Source: Cardiobacteriaceae bacterium
GTDB lineage: Bacteria; Pseudomonadota; Gammaproteobacteria; Cardiobacteriales; Cardiobacteriaceae
NCBI GenBank assembly: GCA_017934275.1
Contig: JAGBJT010000006.1
Coordinates: forward strand, 1 to 54,184
DNA length: 54,184 nt
Direction: 5' to 3'
Below the pieces are notes generated by a model. That model ran no database searches, was not told the origin of the DNA, and saw only the letters and a list, made by a program, of their open reading frames with translations. Positions 1-10,993 of this stretch are shown here, piece by piece; the first letter of the stretch is position 1; each line of letters starts with the position of its first letter. The translations under genes were made by a program, and so were the position numbers.

Positions 1-6
1 AAATTG

Positions 7-55
7 ACGGTGGAAAATAAAAAATCCGCCGTATCAAAAAACAGCGGATTTGTTT
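7..55. terminator. Terminator-like hairpins at window start
   Basis: Two overlapping inverted repeats are visible. The first pairs ACGGTGGA with TCCGCCGT and has one G-T pair. The second pairs AATCCGC with GCGGATT across an A-rich loop. They lie in non-coding DNA downstream of proS and probably end transcripts from one or both sides. The gene on the left lies outside the window. Confidence 0.45.
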
Positions 56-262
56 GCAAATAAATACAAATAACGGCACTTGTAGATGCAAAGTAGGATT
101 CGCTCCCGACCGCGTCGGGTTGCCCGTCGTGGCACACGACCGCCCCCGCGCGCCGCGGGCGGCGGATTTGTTTTGCAACTAAATACAAAAACGGCACTCG
201 TAGGTTCAAATAAGGAACGCCCGTCGTGGCACGCGACCGACCGCGTCGGGCGGGCGGTAAAT
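44..262. repeat. GC-rich imperfect tandem repeat, period about 118 bp
   Basis: Two units start at 44 and 162 with GCGGATTTGTTT, followed by TAAATACAAA and CGGCACT. Each unit then holds two small hairpins: CCGAC-CGC-GTCGG (about 106-118 and 237-249) and GTCG-TGGCAC-CGAC (about 126-140 and 223-237). The order of the two hairpins is swapped between the units. The stretch is far richer in GC than the rest of the window. No gene is supported here; the small open frame at 86-268 only follows the repeat. Function unknown. Confidence 0.6.
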
Positions 263-264
263 TA

Positions 265-1980
265 TTAAGCGTTTGTTTGTTGCAATTGCCTTAATTTTTC
301 TGCGATTTCGCTGATTTTGATGCGGATTGCATCTTTTTCGCGGCGTAATTTCCACTCAACTTCACCGTCGGCAAGTGTTTTATCAGAAATCACAATCCGC
401 GCTGGAATACCGATTAAATCTAAATCCGCGAACATAAAACCAGGTCTGCGGTTGCGGTCATCGATTGCCACATCAAAGCCTTTCGCTAGAAGTTCCTGAT
501 ACAAATCTTCCGCGGCTTTTTGCACATTCGGTGATTTTTGTGCGTTTATCGGTGCAATGACCGCGGTGAATGGCGCAATGGCGAGCGGCCAAATGATGCC
601 GTATTCATCGTTATTTTGCTCAATTGCTGCTGCGACTATTCGCGATACGCCAATACCGTAGCAGCCCATTTGCGGCGTGATTTTGCTACCGTCTTCGCCT
701 GTGCAAGCAAGCGACAAAGCTTCGGAATATTTTGTGCCGAGTTGGAAAATATGTCCGACTTCAATTCCGCGAGCGATTTGCAATTTCCCTTTACCGTCAG
801 GAGAAGGGTCGCCAGCTACGGCATTGCGCAAATCGGCAGTTTGCGGAGTAGGGCAATCGCGTCCCCAGTTGCAGTTGATGTAGTGATAACCGTCTTCGTT
901 AGCACCGACGGAAAAATCACTCACCGCAGCCGCCGCATAATCCGCAATCACCGTGATATTAGACGGTAAATTGATAACTCCCAGCGAACCAAAACCCGCA
1001 CCGAATGCCGCTTTTACTTCATCTTCCTCTGCCATCGCAAATGGTTTTGCAACCTGCGGCAAATTCTCCGCTTTGATGGAATTGAGCTCGTGGTCGCCGC
1101 GCAAAATGAGTGCGACTAAACCGTCCGTGCCTTTCACTACCAAGGTTTTGAGCGTTTTTTCGATTGCTATACCGTGATTTTTTACTAGCTCATCAATGGT
1201 TTTAGCCTGCGGTGTTGCGATTTTTTCCATATTCGCTGTTGGTGCGGCAGGGGAATTTTGCGGTAAGGTCGCCGCTTTTTCGATGTTCGCTGCGTAATCG
1301 CTCTCGTCAGAAAAGGCAATCGCGTCTTCGCCAGTAGCCGCAATAATGTGAAATTCGTGCGAAGAATCACCGCCAATAGAACCGTTATCCGCCAGCACCG
1401 CACGGTAATTCAACTGCAATCGCTCGAAAATCCGACAATACGCCGCACGCATCTTCGCGTAACTATCACGCATTCCATCTAAGTCTAAATCGAAGGAATA
1501 CGCATCTTTCATCAGAAATTCTCGCCCCCGCATCACGCCAAACCGCGGACGCACTTCGTCTCGGAATTTCCATTGAATTTGATACATATTCACAGGCAGT
1601 TGTTTGTAAGTTGCTAAATCACGCTTAACAAGGTCGGTGATGATTTCTTCGTGCGTCGGACCAATGCAATAAGCGCGCTCGTGGCGGTCGCTAAAACGCA
1701 ATAATTCTGGACCATAAGCCTCCCAACGACCGCTTTCCTGCCAAAGTTCCGCTGGCTGCGCCGACGGCATTAGCACTTCCAAAGCACCTGCACGGTTCAT
1801 TTCCTCACGCACAATCGCTGCAACTTTATTCAAAACACGCAATCCCAACGGTAACCAAGAATAAATTCCTACTGCGGTTTGCCGAATCATTCCAGCTCGC
1901 AACATCAATTGATGGCTAATAACCTCAGCCTCCGCTGGCGTTTCCTTCTGCGTAACTAACCAAAATTGTGAAAGACGCAT
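265..1980 (-). CDS. proS: Prolyl-tRNA synthetase
   Basis: Charges tRNA-Pro with proline using ATP in the cytoplasm. The 571-residue protein has the bacterial ProRS layout. Class II motif 1 lies near residues 28-47, the TXE-like GPTHEE at 108-113, and motif 2 ([10 protein letters not shown]) near 139-148. The INS editing insertion spans about 225-405, motif 3 (GCYGIGVSR) is at 439-447, and the C-terminal anticodon-binding domain follows. Length matches the E. coli-type enzyme of about 572 residues. It is transcribed away from the secreted-protein gene upstream on the same strand, from which it is separated by a terminator, so it is probably monocistronic. Confidence 0.97.
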   Translation of the reverse strand: MRLSQFWLVTQKETPAEAEVISHQLMLRAGMIRQTAVGIYSWLPLGLRVLNKVAAIVREEMNRAGALEVLMPSAQPAELWQESGRWEAYGPELLRFSDRHERAYCIGPTHEEIITDLVKRDLATYKQLPVNMYQIQWKFRDEVRPRFGVMRGREFLMKDAYSFDLDLDGMRDSYAKMRAAYCRIFERLQLNYRAVLADNGSIGGDSSHEFHIIAATGEDAIAFSDESDYAANIEKAATLPQNSPAAPTANMEKIATPQAKTIDELVKNHGIAIEKTLKTLVVKGTDGLVALILRGDHELNSIKAENLPQVAKPFAMAEEDEVKAAFGAGFGSLGVINLPSNITVIADYAAAAVSDFSVGANEDGYHYINCNWGRDCPTPQTADLRNAVAGDPSPDGKGKLQIARGIEVGHIFQLGTKYSEALSLACTGEDGSKITPQMGCYGIGVSRIVAAAIEQNNDEYGIIWPLAIAPFTAVIAPINAQKSPNVQKAAEDLYQELLAKGFDVAIDDRNRRPGFMFADLDLIGIPARIVISDKTLADGEVEWKLRREKDAIRIKISEIAEKLRQLQQTNA

Positions 1981-2009
1981 TGTTTTCTCCCTCGAAAATG
2001 TGGTAATAA

Positions 2010-2039
2010 AAAAGCCAATCCGCTAAGGGATTGGCTTTT
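2010..2039 (-). terminator. Rho-independent terminator
   Basis: A perfect 12-bp stem (AAAAGCCAATCC with GGATTGGCTTTT, loop GCTAAG) lies just beyond the stop of the minus-strand secreted-protein gene and before proS. Read on the minus strand it is followed by a T-rich stretch, so it probably ends that transcript. Confidence 0.8.
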
Positions 2040-2059
2040 GCATTGCAGTTAGAAAAATA

Positions 2060-2569
2060 TCAATCACAAAGCGATTTGATGCTTTCTTCTGCTTCTTTCT
2101 TGCGAGTTTGAATCGCATCTTTTGAAAGAGGAACTAAATTGCCACGACCGTCATCTTCATAAACAACAGTTTTGGTGTTCATCATTGACAAGTTCTTTTT
2201 AGCGGTATCACAGCGTTGTTGGCGAGTGATTGTTCCTGGAACTTCGCTAGTAGAAGGAGCGTTTGGATCAACAGCAGCGTTGTTAGATTCACCAGTCAAA
2301 TCTTCTTGCGTTACACGAACTGGACGGATTACATTTGAATCTTTGCCGTTAGCGTATGGACGGTCTTTGCGGATTTCCATTCCGTATTCATTCAACATTG
2401 TGAATTCGGTTACACCGCGAGCTGGGCGTTTGGCGTAGCGAGTTTTGCCGCCTTCTTTCCATTTATATACAACGAATTGTTTTTCAAGAGTTTTATTTAC
2501 ACCATCTTGAGCAAAAGCGGCTACTGAAACAGCACAAATTACAGCCGCGATAATTGATTTTTGCAACAT
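2060..2569 (-). CDS. Small secreted protein, DUF4124-like
   Basis: A protein of about 169 residues. I chose the start at 2569 because it opens directly on a signal peptide (MLQKSIIAAVICAVSVAAFA, likely cleaved before QDG) and has GGAAA upstream; a longer frame to 2665 adds 32 unlikely residues. The mature N-terminus reads VYKWKEGGKTRYAKRP, which resembles the DUF4124 pattern of periplasmic proteins, but the match is loose. Two cysteines near the C-terminal half (RCDTA and SLCD) could form a disulfide. The function is unknown and the cell location is inferred as periplasmic. Confidence 0.75.
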   Translation of the reverse strand: MLQKSIIAAVICAVSVAAFAQDGVNKTLEKQFVVYKWKEGGKTRYAKRPARGVTEFTMLNEYGMEIRKDRPYANGKDSNVIRPVRVTQEDLTGESNNAAVDPNAPSTSEVPGTITRQQRCDTAKKNLSMMNTKTVVYEDDGRGNLVPLSKDAIQTRKKEAEESIKSLCD

Positions 2570-2851
2570 TTGCGATTTCCTATTTGTTTGGGTTGATTTA
2601 GAAAAGTCCGCGCATTCTAAATTAAAACGCACAGAAAAGTTGCGAAAATGCAACAAAAATTTCATATTTGCTTTTCAGCAGTATTTCCGAGCAATTTTTC
2701 TAGCATAAACCGCGCTGCAATCCAAATTATTTTTTTCAGTGAAATTTGTTTTATGAAATAACGACCGCATTAAGTGGAGCTCAAAGGCAATAGTTGCGCT
2801 TTGTTACAATCTCATTCCCTTATTAACCCTTATATACAAGGAGATTCTTCG

Positions 2852-3835
2852 ATGAAAAAACCTGTTCGCGTAACCATTACTGGTGCAGCTGGAAATATTG
2901 GCTATGCAATGGCTTTCCGTATTGCAGCTGGCGATATGCTCGGTCCTGATCAACCTGTAATTTTGCAATTGTTGGAAATTACGCCAGCACTTGGTGCTTT
3001 GCAAGGCGTTGTGATGGAATTAAACGACTGTGCATTCCCGCTTTTACATTCAGTAATCGCGACCGATGATTTAAGCGTTGCGTTCAAAGATACTGATTAT
3101 GCTTTGTTAGTTGGTGCTCGTCCGCGTGGTCCAGGTATGGAACGCAAAGATTTATTAGCCGCTAACGGTGCGATTTTTGCTCCACAAGGTAAGGCTATCA
3201 ACGATTACGCTTCACGCGATGTAAAAGTTTTAGTAGTTGGAAATCCAGCAAATACCAATGCTTTGATTGCGCAAGCTTCTGCTCCTGATATCAATCCGCG
3301 TCAATTTACGGCGATGACTCGTCTTGACCATAACCGTGCTATGTCGCAACTTGCGGAAAAAACTGGCACTCACAATACCGACATCAAGAAGATGATTATC
3401 TGGGGTAACCACTCATCTACCCAATATCCAGACATCAATTTCGCTACCGTGCAAGGCAAACCTGCTAAATCGGTAGTTGATGATGCTTGGTATAAAGAAA
3501 CTTTCATTCCAGAAGTGCAACAACGCGGTGCGGCGATTATCAAAGCTCGTGGTGCTTCTTCTGCGGCATCGGCTGCATCAGCGGCGATTGACCATATGCG
3601 CACTTGGGCTTTGGGAACTGCGGAAGGTGATTGGGTAAGTATGGCGATTCCTTCTGATGGTTCTTACGGTATTGCTCCTGGTGTGATTTATTCATATCCC
3701 GTAACTTGTAAAGACGGTAAATATGAAATCGTGCAAGGTTTAGAAATCGATGCATTTAGCCGTGAAAAAATGGACGCTACCGATAAAGAACTTCGCGAAG
3801 AAGCAGCAGCAGTTGCTGATTTGTTGAAGAAATAA
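2852..3835 (+). CDS. mdh: Malate dehydrogenase (NAD)
   Basis: Interconverts malate and oxaloacetate with NAD in the TCA cycle. The 327-residue protein starts at 2852 behind AAGGAG. It shows the nucleotide-binding glycine motif [10 protein letters not shown] near residues 9-18. The substrate-loop arginines are in [15 protein letters not shown], followed by MTRLDHNRA, and the catalytic histidine is in [10 protein letters not shown]. This is the cytosolic-type MDH subfamily, as in Neisseria and many other proteobacteria, not the short E. coli type. A terminator follows at 3858-3884, so it is probably a single-gene unit. Confidence 0.95.
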   Translation: MKKPVRVTITGAAGNIGYAMAFRIAAGDMLGPDQPVILQLLEITPALGALQGVVMELNDCAFPLLHSVIATDDLSVAFKDTDYALLVGARPRGPGMERKDLLAANGAIFAPQGKAINDYASRDVKVLVVGNPANTNALIAQASAPDINPRQFTAMTRLDHNRAMSQLAEKTGTHNTDIKKMIIWGNHSSTQYPDINFATVQGKPAKSVVDDAWYKETFIPEVQQRGAAIIKARGASSAASAASAAIDHMRTWALGTAEGDWVSMAIPSDGSYGIAPGVIYSYPVTCKDGKYEIVQGLEIDAFSREKMDATDKELREEAAAVADLLKK

Positions 3836-3857
3836 TTTTTTCGGTAAATGAAAAAAG

Positions 3858-3884
3858 ACCGCCGCAACAAACGGCGGTTTTTTT
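3858..3884 (+). terminator. mdh terminator
   Basis: A perfect 7-bp GC-rich stem (ACCGCCG with CGGCGGT) is followed by seven Ts, 23 bp after the mdh stop. Confidence 0.85.
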
Positions 3885-3922
3885 ATGAAAGATGCTTGCT
3901 TTTTACGGATTAAGGATTAGCG

Positions 3923-4798
3923 ATGTTGAAAGAAAAAGTTCTTTACAGCCGCGATGGCAAATATATTCCGCGTATTGCGGCGATTCACGATTTATGCGGT
4001 TACGGAAAATGTTCGCTGGGAGTTGCGATTCCTGTTTTGTCGGCGGCTGCTTGTGATGTTTGCCCTGTTCCGACGGGAATTTTTAGTAGTCATACCGCCT
4101 TTCCAGGTTGGTATATGCACGACACTACCGCGATTTTGACCGATTATTTGAACGCTTGGAAAAATATCGGAGTTGAGATTGATGCGGTTTATTCAGGATT
4201 TTTAGGCGCGCCTGAACAAGTCGCGGCTATTCGTCGGGTTTATCAGGAATATCCGCGGGCTTTGAAGTTGGTTGATCCTGTAATGGCGGATCACGGCAAA
4301 ATTTATCCGACATACACGCCAGAGCTTTGTGCGGCGATGGCGAGTTTGGCAAAAGATGCCGATATCTTGACCCCGAACTTGACCGAAGCGGCGATTATTC
4401 TGAGCGAACCGATTGGCGATGAATGGGCGGGCGCGAATATTTCCGATAGTGAGGCAGAGCGGATTGTGAAAGCATTGCTTGCGCTTGGTGCAAAAACCGT
4501 TATCTTGAAGGGAATTAACCGTGATGACGGTGTAATCCGTAACTTCATCGGTAGCGGTGATGAAGTTTTGGAAGTGAATAATGAATTTTTACCGTATATG
4601 CTGCACGGAACGGGAGATTTATACGCTTCTGCATTGCTTGCGGCGGTGATGGCTGGTAAAACGATTTTGCAGGCAACCGAATTTGCAGGTAATTTGACCA
4701 AAGACGCGATGATTGTGAGTAGCTATCAGCCCGACTACAAAAATCGCGGTGTAAGCTTTGAACCGTTGCTGGGAAAAATCAGCGATTTGTTGGATTAA
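3923..4798 (+). CDS. Pyridoxal/pyridoxamine kinase (PfkB-like)
   Basis: Phosphorylates B6 vitamers as part of PLP salvage. The 291-residue protein shows the ribokinase-fold pattern of this family: an N-terminal HDLCGYGKCSL, the substrate-side PTGIFSSHTAFPG, the PVMADHG segment, LTPNLTEA, and the catalytic anion-hole motif HGTGDLYASAL near residues 229-239. It resembles the pyridoxamine kinase group more than E. coli PdxK. It lies between mdh and pyrH on the same strand, 39 bp before the pyrH start, and may be co-transcribed with pyrH. Confidence 0.85.
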   Translation: MLKEKVLYSRDGKYIPRIAAIHDLCGYGKCSLGVAIPVLSAAACDVCPVPTGIFSSHTAFPGWYMHDTTAILTDYLNAWKNIGVEIDAVYSGFLGAPEQVAAIRRVYQEYPRALKLVDPVMADHGKIYPTYTPELCAAMASLAKDADILTPNLTEAAIILSEPIGDEWAGANISDSEAERIVKALLALGAKTVILKGINRDDGVIRNFIGSGDEVLEVNNEFLPYMLHGTGDLYASALLAAVMAGKTILQATEFAGNLTKDAMIVSSYQPDYKNRGVSFEPLLGKISDLLD

Positions 4799-4837
4799 CA
4801 CGATTTACGGCATTGTTATTGACATAAGGAGATGAAT

Positions 4838-5566
4838 ATGAATATTGAAGGCAAGACTCCGAAATATCACCGTATCCTGCTCAAAATGAGCGGTGAAGCT
4901 TTGATGGGCGAGCAATCTTTCGGATTAGATGCGACGACAATCAACCGAATTGCGGCAGAAATCGGAGTTCTGAACCGTGCAGGAGTTGAAGTCGCGATTG
5001 TGATTGGCGGCGGTAATTTATTCCGCGGTGCGCAGCTTGCGGCTTTGGGAATGGAACGCGTCGCGGCGGATCATATGGGAATGCTGGCAACTTTGATGAA
5101 TGCTTTGGCGGTGCAAGATGCACTCGAACAATTGCAAATTCCAGCGCGGGTTATGTCGGCTTTACGGGTAGATGAGGTTTGCGAACCGTTTATTCGTCGC
5201 CGTGCTATTCGGCATTTGGAGAAAGGTCGGGTGGTGATTTGCGCTGCGGGAACGGGTAATCCATTTTTTACAACCGATTCGGCGGCAAGCTTACGGGCAA
5301 TTGAGCTGGAAGTCGATGCAATGCTCAAAGCCACCAAAGTCGATGGAATTTATTCCAAAGATCCGAAAAAATTCCCCGATGCCGAAAAATATGACAAGCT
5401 GACATATCAACAAGCTTTAATCGAAAATTTGCAAGTTATGGACGCAACTTCAATCGTAATGTGCCGTGATAACAAAATGCCGTTGATTGTTTTTGATTTG
5501 ACTAAACACGATGAAATTATCCGTGCGGTATTCGGTGAGGCAGTCGGAACGGTGATTGATTCTTAA
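4838..5566 (+). CDS. pyrH: UMP kinase
   Basis: Phosphorylates UMP to UDP in pyrimidine synthesis. The protein belongs to the hexameric amino-acid-kinase family, shown by [20 protein letters not shown], and [14 protein letters not shown] with [11 protein letters not shown] prefer the ATG at 4838: AAGGAG at 4826-4831 touches the alternative ATG at 4832 but lies six bases before 4838. That gives 242 residues. The next gene is frr, the usual partner. The usual upstream rpsB-tsf pair is absent, its place taken by the B6 kinase. Confidence 0.95.
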   Translation: MNIEGKTPKYHRILLKMSGEALMGEQSFGLDATTINRIAAEIGVLNRAGVEVAIVIGGGNLFRGAQLAALGMERVAADHMGMLATLMNALAVQDALEQLQIPARVMSALRVDEVCEPFIRRRAIRHLEKGRVVICAAGTGNPFFTTDSAASLRAIELEVDAMLKATKVDGIYSKDPKKFPDAEKYDKLTYQQALIENLQVMDATSIVMCRDNKMPLIVFDLTKHDEIIRAVFGEAVGTVIDS

Positions 5567-5623
5567 ATTGCTGTAATTTGTAATAACTGAACATTTATAT
5601 ATAAAACCGAAAACGGAGTTTTT

Positions 5624-6181
5624 ATGTTGAACGAAATTATTAAAAATGCAGAAGCAAGAATGCAAAAGAGTATTGCTTCTCTTGAAACGGAAATGAGCAA
5701 AATTCGCACAGGAAGGGCGAATGTTTCCTTGTTAGACCATATCGAAGTTGATTATTACGGTTCGATGGTTCCACTTTCGCAGGCGGCAAATGTTTCGGTA
5801 AGCGATTACCGTGCTTTGTCAATTCAAATCTGGGAAAAAGATATGGTTAGCAAAATTGAAAAGGCGATTATCAATTCCGATTTGGGACTGACACCGCGCA
5901 CCGCTGGACAGACTATTCATATCAATTTGCCACCGCTTACCGAAGAACGGCGCAAGGAACTCGTAAAAGTCGTGAAAGGCGAGGGCGAGCAGGGCAAAGT
6001 TGCAATCCGCAATATTCGCCGCGATGCTAATGCGGAAATTGCCAAGCTGCTAAAAGATAAAACCATCTCCGAAGACGAGGATAAAAAAGCCCAAACTGAT
6101 GTGCAAAAACTTACCGATAAATATGTCGAACAAGTAGAAAAAGTGCTGGCGGAAAAAGAAAAAGAATTGATGGAAGTTTGA
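5624..6181 (+). CDS. frr: Ribosome recycling factor
   Basis: Splits post-termination ribosomes together with EF-G. The 185 residues match the family length. Typical segments are [15 protein letters not shown] near residues 27-41, the VDYYGS strand, TPRTAGQ, and [11 protein letters not shown], with the long C-terminal helix of the triple-helix bundle. It sits 57 bp behind pyrH and is followed by a terminator at 6197-6223. Confidence 0.97.
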   Translation: MLNEIIKNAEARMQKSIASLETEMSKIRTGRANVSLLDHIEVDYYGSMVPLSQAANVSVSDYRALSIQIWEKDMVSKIEKAIINSDLGLTPRTAGQTIHINLPPLTEERRKELVKVVKGEGEQGKVAIRNIRRDANAEIAKLLKDKTISEDEDKKAQTDVQKLTDKYVEQVEKVLAEKEKELMEV

Positions 6182-6196
6182 GGTGTTAGATGAAAG

Positions 6197-6223
6197 GCGG
6201 AAGTTTGTACTTCCGCTTTTTTT
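6197..6223 (+). terminator. frr terminator
   Basis: A perfect 7-bp stem (GCGGAAG with CTTCCGC) followed by seven Ts, 15 bp after the frr stop. Confidence 0.88.
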
Positions 6224-6283
6224 ATGTGTAATCGACATTAAATTGATGAAATATTCCTTCAGATTATTGATTAAATTCCGCGC

Positions 6284-6327
6284 TTTTCAGAGTACTCTGA
6301 AAACAGTTCTTGACAAAGAACTGTTTT
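6284..6327 (+). promoter_or_regulatory. Palindrome-hairpin module, copy 1
   Basis: A perfect 20-bp palindrome, TTTTCAGAGTACTCTGAAAA (6284-6303), overlaps a perfect 12-bp hairpin (6300-6311 with 6316-6327, loop GACA). The last four As of the palindrome pair with the closing Ts of the hairpin, so the two structures compete. The same layout recurs at 33299-33344 and 35771-35815. Here no gene follows: a mobile element starts 12 bp downstream. The rest of 6182-6720 holds terminators and repeats but no supportable gene. Confidence 0.6.
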
Positions 6328-6338
6328 GTTAGCTTTGT

Positions 6339-6551
6339 TATGGTTGTTCCAATTAAAAATAATATTTAGTTAGCTTCGCCTCTCCGTATGCGCAGATATA
6401 GTCGTTTCAGTTCAAAATAAGACAAGGCAGCGAGCCGAAGACAGTATCTAGAATACGGCGAGGCGAAGCTAACGCAGTATTATTTTGAAATGGAACGACT
6501 ATACTGTCTTCGGCTCGCTGCCTTTTCTTATTTTGAATTGAAACGACTATA
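6339..6551 (+). mobile_element. Correia-like element (outer copy of nested pair)
   Basis: The outer element is split. Its left half (6339-6396) begins with a decayed terminal repeat (TATGGTTGTTCC) and its right half (6504-6551) ends in GAAACGACTATA. Joined through one TA, the halves give an element of about 108 bp, the size of the other copies. A second element in opposite orientation sits inside it at 6397-6503. Confidence 0.8.
6397..6503 (-). mobile_element. Correia-like element (inner copy)
   Basis: A 107-bp element, inverted relative to the other copies, runs from TATAGTCGTTTC to GAACGACTATA. The TA at 6397-6398 and the TA at 6502-6503 are consistent with TA target duplication. Its body carries the same conserved GACAAGGCAGCGAGCCGAAG and GGCGAGGCGAAGCTAACGC blocks, in reverse order, as the copies at 33070, 36001, 45167 and 47574. 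It has no coding capacity and would be moved by a transposase in trans. Confidence 0.88.
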
Positions 6552-6562
6552 TTTTTAAGAAA

Positions 6563-6622
6563 AAGTGGAAATTTGAGTTTTCCGCTTTTTTGAAGAACAA
6601 AAAATGAATTTTGTAGATGCGC
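6563..6622 (+). repeat. Hairpin plus tail shared with 20049-20129
   Basis: An imperfect hairpin (AAGTGGAAA with TTTCCGCTT, then a T run) is followed by a 24-bp tail at 6599-6622. This tail nearly matches 20106-20128; the shared core is AAAAAATGAATTTT. It may be a remnant of a second short repeat family. The hairpin alone could also act as a terminator. Confidence 0.35.
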
Positions 6623-6667
6623 TATATGCAAAAATTACTATTGAATGCTGAACGCAATAAATAAAAA

Positions 6668-6693
6668 AACCCCGAAAAAATCGGGGATTTTTT
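6668..6693 (-). terminator. ATP synthase operon terminator
   Basis: CCCCGA at 6670-6675 pairs with TCGGGG at 6681-6686. A runs on the left and T runs on the right let it work on both strands. It lies 35 bp beyond the atpC stop. Confidence 0.85.
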
Positions 6694-6720
6694 ATTGAGC
6701 AGTTCTGCCTGTGAAATCGT

Positions 6721-7131
6721 TTAGCGTTTTGCTCGACGGATAGCTGAAAGTTGTGCCGCAATTTGAGCCAATTCGAGTTGAGCCATTGCGTGTTCGTCGC
6801 TAGATTCAACGCCTTTCATCCGCTCTTCGGCTCGTTCCTTGGCTTTTTTTACCGCTTCTTCGTCTAAATCCGCTGCGTGCAGAGCCTCGTCGGCAAGAAT
6901 TATGGTTTTGTGTGGTTGAACTTCTAAAAATCCACCAGAGATATACAAAACTTCTTCCTTATTGCCTTCCAGTTGCAAGCGAACTTGTCCCGCTTTCAAA
7001 TTTGCCATTAAAGGAGTGTGTCCAGCCAAAACTCCCAACTCGCCAGCTTCTGCTGTCGCGGAAACTTGTAGTACATCGCCCTCGTAAAGAAGGCGATCTT
7101 GACTAACTACACTAACCTGAAAAGGTTTCAT
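6721..7131 (-). CDS. atpC: ATP synthase F1 epsilon subunit
   Basis: Part of the central stalk of F1; couples rotation and can inhibit ATP hydrolysis. The 136-residue protein has the N-terminal beta-sandwich (VVSQDRLLYEGDV, GELGVLAGHTPL near residues 31-42, VLYISGGFLEVQP) and the C-terminal two-helix hairpin. It is the last gene of the atp operon, 12 bp behind atpD, and is followed by the terminator at 6670-6686. Confidence 0.96.
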   Translation of the reverse strand: MKPFQVSVVSQDRLLYEGDVLQVSATAEAGELGVLAGHTPLMANLKAGQVRLQLEGNKEEVLYISGGFLEVQPHKTIILADEALHAADLDEEAVKKAKERAEERMKGVESSDEHAMAQLELAQIAAQLSAIRRAKR

Positions 7132-7143
7132 AACGACCTCCTT

Positions 7144-8538
<1,395 letters not shown>

Positions 8539-8554
8539 TTAGACCTCTCTAAAA

Positions 8555-9427
8555 TTAAACCGCATCGGCACCAGCGACGATTTCCGTCAATTCTTGCGTG
8601 ATTGCCGCTTGACGAGCTTTGTTGTAACGCAATTGCAATTCGTTAATCAGATTGCCAGCATTATCGGAAGCACTCTTCATCGCTACCATTCTTGCCGACA
8701 TTTCCGAGGCGATATTCTCTAAAACCGCTTGCTTAACCAAACTTTCGATGTAGCGTTTTAATAGACGGCTTAATAAAACCTCTGGATTTGAGTCGTAGAG
8801 ATAATCCCAAGAATGACCAGCGAGTTGTTCATCAGCGTAAGACACGCTTGCTGGAAGTAATTGCATTAGCGACGGTTTTTGCGACATCGCGTTTTCAAAA
8901 ATGTTTGCGGCTACGAAAACTTTTTGCAGCTCACCTTTTTCATAAGCTTCAACTATCGGATTGATGCCGCCAATTAAATCGGTAATTTTTGGATCTTCTG
9001 GATAGTTTTCCACGCAAGATAAAAGCTGCGCCTTGATACGGCTAACAAATCCTGCACCCTTGCGACCGAAAACAGAAATGACAATTTCGTGTCCTTTTTC
9101 TTTTTCTTCGCGCACCGACTGCATTACCGTTTTGAATAAGTTGATATTCAGACCGCCGCACAAACCTCTATCGGTCGAAACAATGATGTATCCGACTTTT
9201 TTAACATCGCCAGATACAGGTGTTAAATAAGGGTGTTGCTTACCGCTTGTGGCTTTAACTAGGTGATTGATAACCCGTAATAAGTTTTGCGTATAAGGAC
9301 GACCGACGCGCATTTGTTCTTGCACGCGTCGGACTTTTGAAGCCGCTACCATTTCCATTGCGCGAGTGATTTTCTGCGTGTTTTTCACGCTTTTAATCTG
9401 CCCGCGTATTTCTTTGGCATTAGACAT
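8555..9427 (-). CDS. atpG: ATP synthase F1 gamma subunit
   Basis: The rotor shaft of F1. The 290-residue protein shows the N-terminal helix IRGQIKSVKNTQKITRAMEM, the DRGLCGGLN segment near residues 86-94, and the C-terminal helix with SASDNAGNLINELQLRYNKA and ITQELTEIVAGA. It lies between atpA and atpD with gaps of 12 and 22 bp. Confidence 0.98.
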   Translation of the reverse strand: MSNAKEIRGQIKSVKNTQKITRAMEMVAASKVRRVQEQMRVGRPYTQNLLRVINHLVKATSGKQHPYLTPVSGDVKKVGYIIVSTDRGLCGGLNINLFKTVMQSVREEKEKGHEIVISVFGRKGAGFVSRIKAQLLSCVENYPEDPKITDLIGGINPIVEAYEKGELQKVFVAANIFENAMSQKPSLMQLLPASVSYADEQLAGHSWDYLYDSNPEVLLSRLLKRYIESLVKQAVLENIASEMSARMVAMKSASDNAGNLINELQLRYNKARQAAITQELTEIVAGADAV

Positions 9428-9439
9428 AACAGTTCTTCC

Positions 9440-10981
9440 TTACCAAGTGCCTTTTGCTTTGAATTCGTCCAAAGCGGATTTGATTCCAGCTTCGATTTCG
9501 TCGTCGTAAGCACCTTTTTCGTTGATTTTGTCGAGCAAATCTTTATGTTCATTACGCATAAAGTTCAACATCGCCGCTTCGTAACGACCAACTTCATCAA
9601 CCGCGACTTCGTCTAAATAGCCTTTATCAGCTGAAAAGAGCGAAATTGCCATTTCCGCAACACTCAAAGGTGAGTATTGTTTTTGCTTCATTAATTCGGT
9701 TACGCGTTGTCCGTGTTCTAATTGCTTACGAGTAGTTGCGTCCAAATCCGATGCAAATTGCGCAAACGCTGCCAATTCACGATATTGAGCCAGTGCTAAA
9801 CGAACACCGCCACCGAGCTTCTTGATAATCTTGGTTTGCGCTGCGCCACCAACCCGTGATACTGATAAACCAGCGTTGATAGCAGGACGGATACCAGCGT
9901 TGAATAAGTCGGTTTCGAGGAAAATTTGTCCGTCAGTGATTGAGATTACATTCGTCGGAACGAAAGCCGAGACATCTCCACCTTGGGTTTCAATAATCGG
10001 AAGGGCAGTCAATGAACCAGTTTTGCCTTTAACTTCGCCGTCGGTTAATCTTTCAACTTCGGCAGCGTTGATTCTTGATGCTCTTTCTAACAAACGAGAA
10101 TGCAAATAGAAAACATCACCAGGGTAGGCTTCACGACCAGGCGGACGACGCAATAACAATGAAATTTGACGGTAAGCCCAAGCTTGCTTGGTCAAATCAT
10201 CGTAAATAATCAGAGCGTCTTCACCGCGATCACGGAAATATTCACCCATCGCGCATCCCGTATAAGCAGCGATATATTGCATCGCAGCAGAATCAGAAGC
10301 CGAAGCCGCAACGATAATGGTGTGTTTGAGAGCATCGTGTTCTTCGAGTTTGCGCACAACCGAGGCGATTGAAGATGCTTTTTGACCGATAGCGACATAA
10401 ATACATTTCACATCGGTATCTTTTTGATTGATGATGGTATCTACCGCAATTGCAGTTTTACCAGTTTGACGGTCGCCGATAATCAATTCCCGTTGTCCGC
10501 GACCAATTGGCACCATCGCATCAATTGATTTCAAACCTGTTTGCAAAGGTTGATCAACAGATTGCCGTTCGATAACCCCAGGAGCAATTTTTTCAATCGG
10601 CGAAGTATCAGAAGTTTCAATCGCACCTTTACCGTCAATAGCTTGACCGAGCGCATTTACAACCCGACCGAGCAAATTGCGACCGACTGGAACTTCCAAA
10701 ATTTTGCCAGTACATTTAACTTTATCGCCTTCGCGCAATTGTGAGTATTCACCCAAAACAACCGCACCGACGCTATCTCTTTCTAAATTTAATGCGAGAG
10801 CGTATTCACCGCCAGGTAACTCAACCATTTCACCAAGCATTACCTGCTGCAAGCCTTGAATACGGACAATGCCGTCAGACACGCTGATTATGGTTCCCTC
10901 GACTTTGCTCTCAACTTTATTGTCATAATCAGCAATCTTGTCTTTAATAAAACTGCTGATTTCTGCTGCATTTATTTGCAT
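9440..10981 (-). CDS. atpA: ATP synthase F1 alpha subunit
   Basis: The non-catalytic nucleotide-binding subunit of F1. The 513-residue protein has the P-loop GDRQTGKTA near residues 170-178, Walker [33 protein letters not shown], and the ATPase alpha/beta signature region [14 protein letters not shown] with the arginine finger. Length matches E. coli AtpA exactly. Confidence 0.98.
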   Translation of the reverse strand: MQINAAEISSFIKDKIADYDNKVESKVEGTIISVSDGIVRIQGLQQVMLGEMVELPGGEYALALNLERDSVGAVVLGEYSQLREGDKVKCTGKILEVPVGRNLLGRVVNALGQAIDGKGAIETSDTSPIEKIAPGVIERQSVDQPLQTGLKSIDAMVPIGRGQRELIIGDRQTGKTAIAVDTIINQKDTDVKCIYVAIGQKASSIASVVRKLEEHDALKHTIIVAASASDSAAMQYIAAYTGCAMGEYFRDRGEDALIIYDDLTKQAWAYRQISLLLRRPPGREAYPGDVFYLHSRLLERASRINAAEVERLTDGEVKGKTGSLTALPIIETQGGDVSAFVPTNVISITDGQIFLETDLFNAGIRPAINAGLSVSRVGGAAQTKIIKKLGGGVRLALAQYRELAAFAQFASDLDATTRKQLEHGQRVTELMKQKQYSPLSVAEMAISLFSADKGYLDEVAVDEVGRYEAAMLNFMRNEHKDLLDKINEKGAYDDEIEAGIKSALDEFKAKGTW

Positions 10982-10993
10982 ATAGTTAATTCC

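Noticed and set aside
86-268. 60-residue open frame near the left edge
   Set aside because: It lies entirely in the GC-rich tandem repeat, is composed of repeat-encoded Arg/Pro runs and has no ribosome-binding site.
4832-4840. ATG at 4832 as the pyrH start
   Set aside because: AAGGAG ends at 4831, leaving no spacing; the ATG at 4838 has a normal six-base gap.
6407-6631. Small open frames in and around the Correia-like elements (also near 47488-47673)
   Set aside because: They read through the conserved inverted-repeat sequence and end in it; the same peptide pieces appear at several loci only because the element is repeated.
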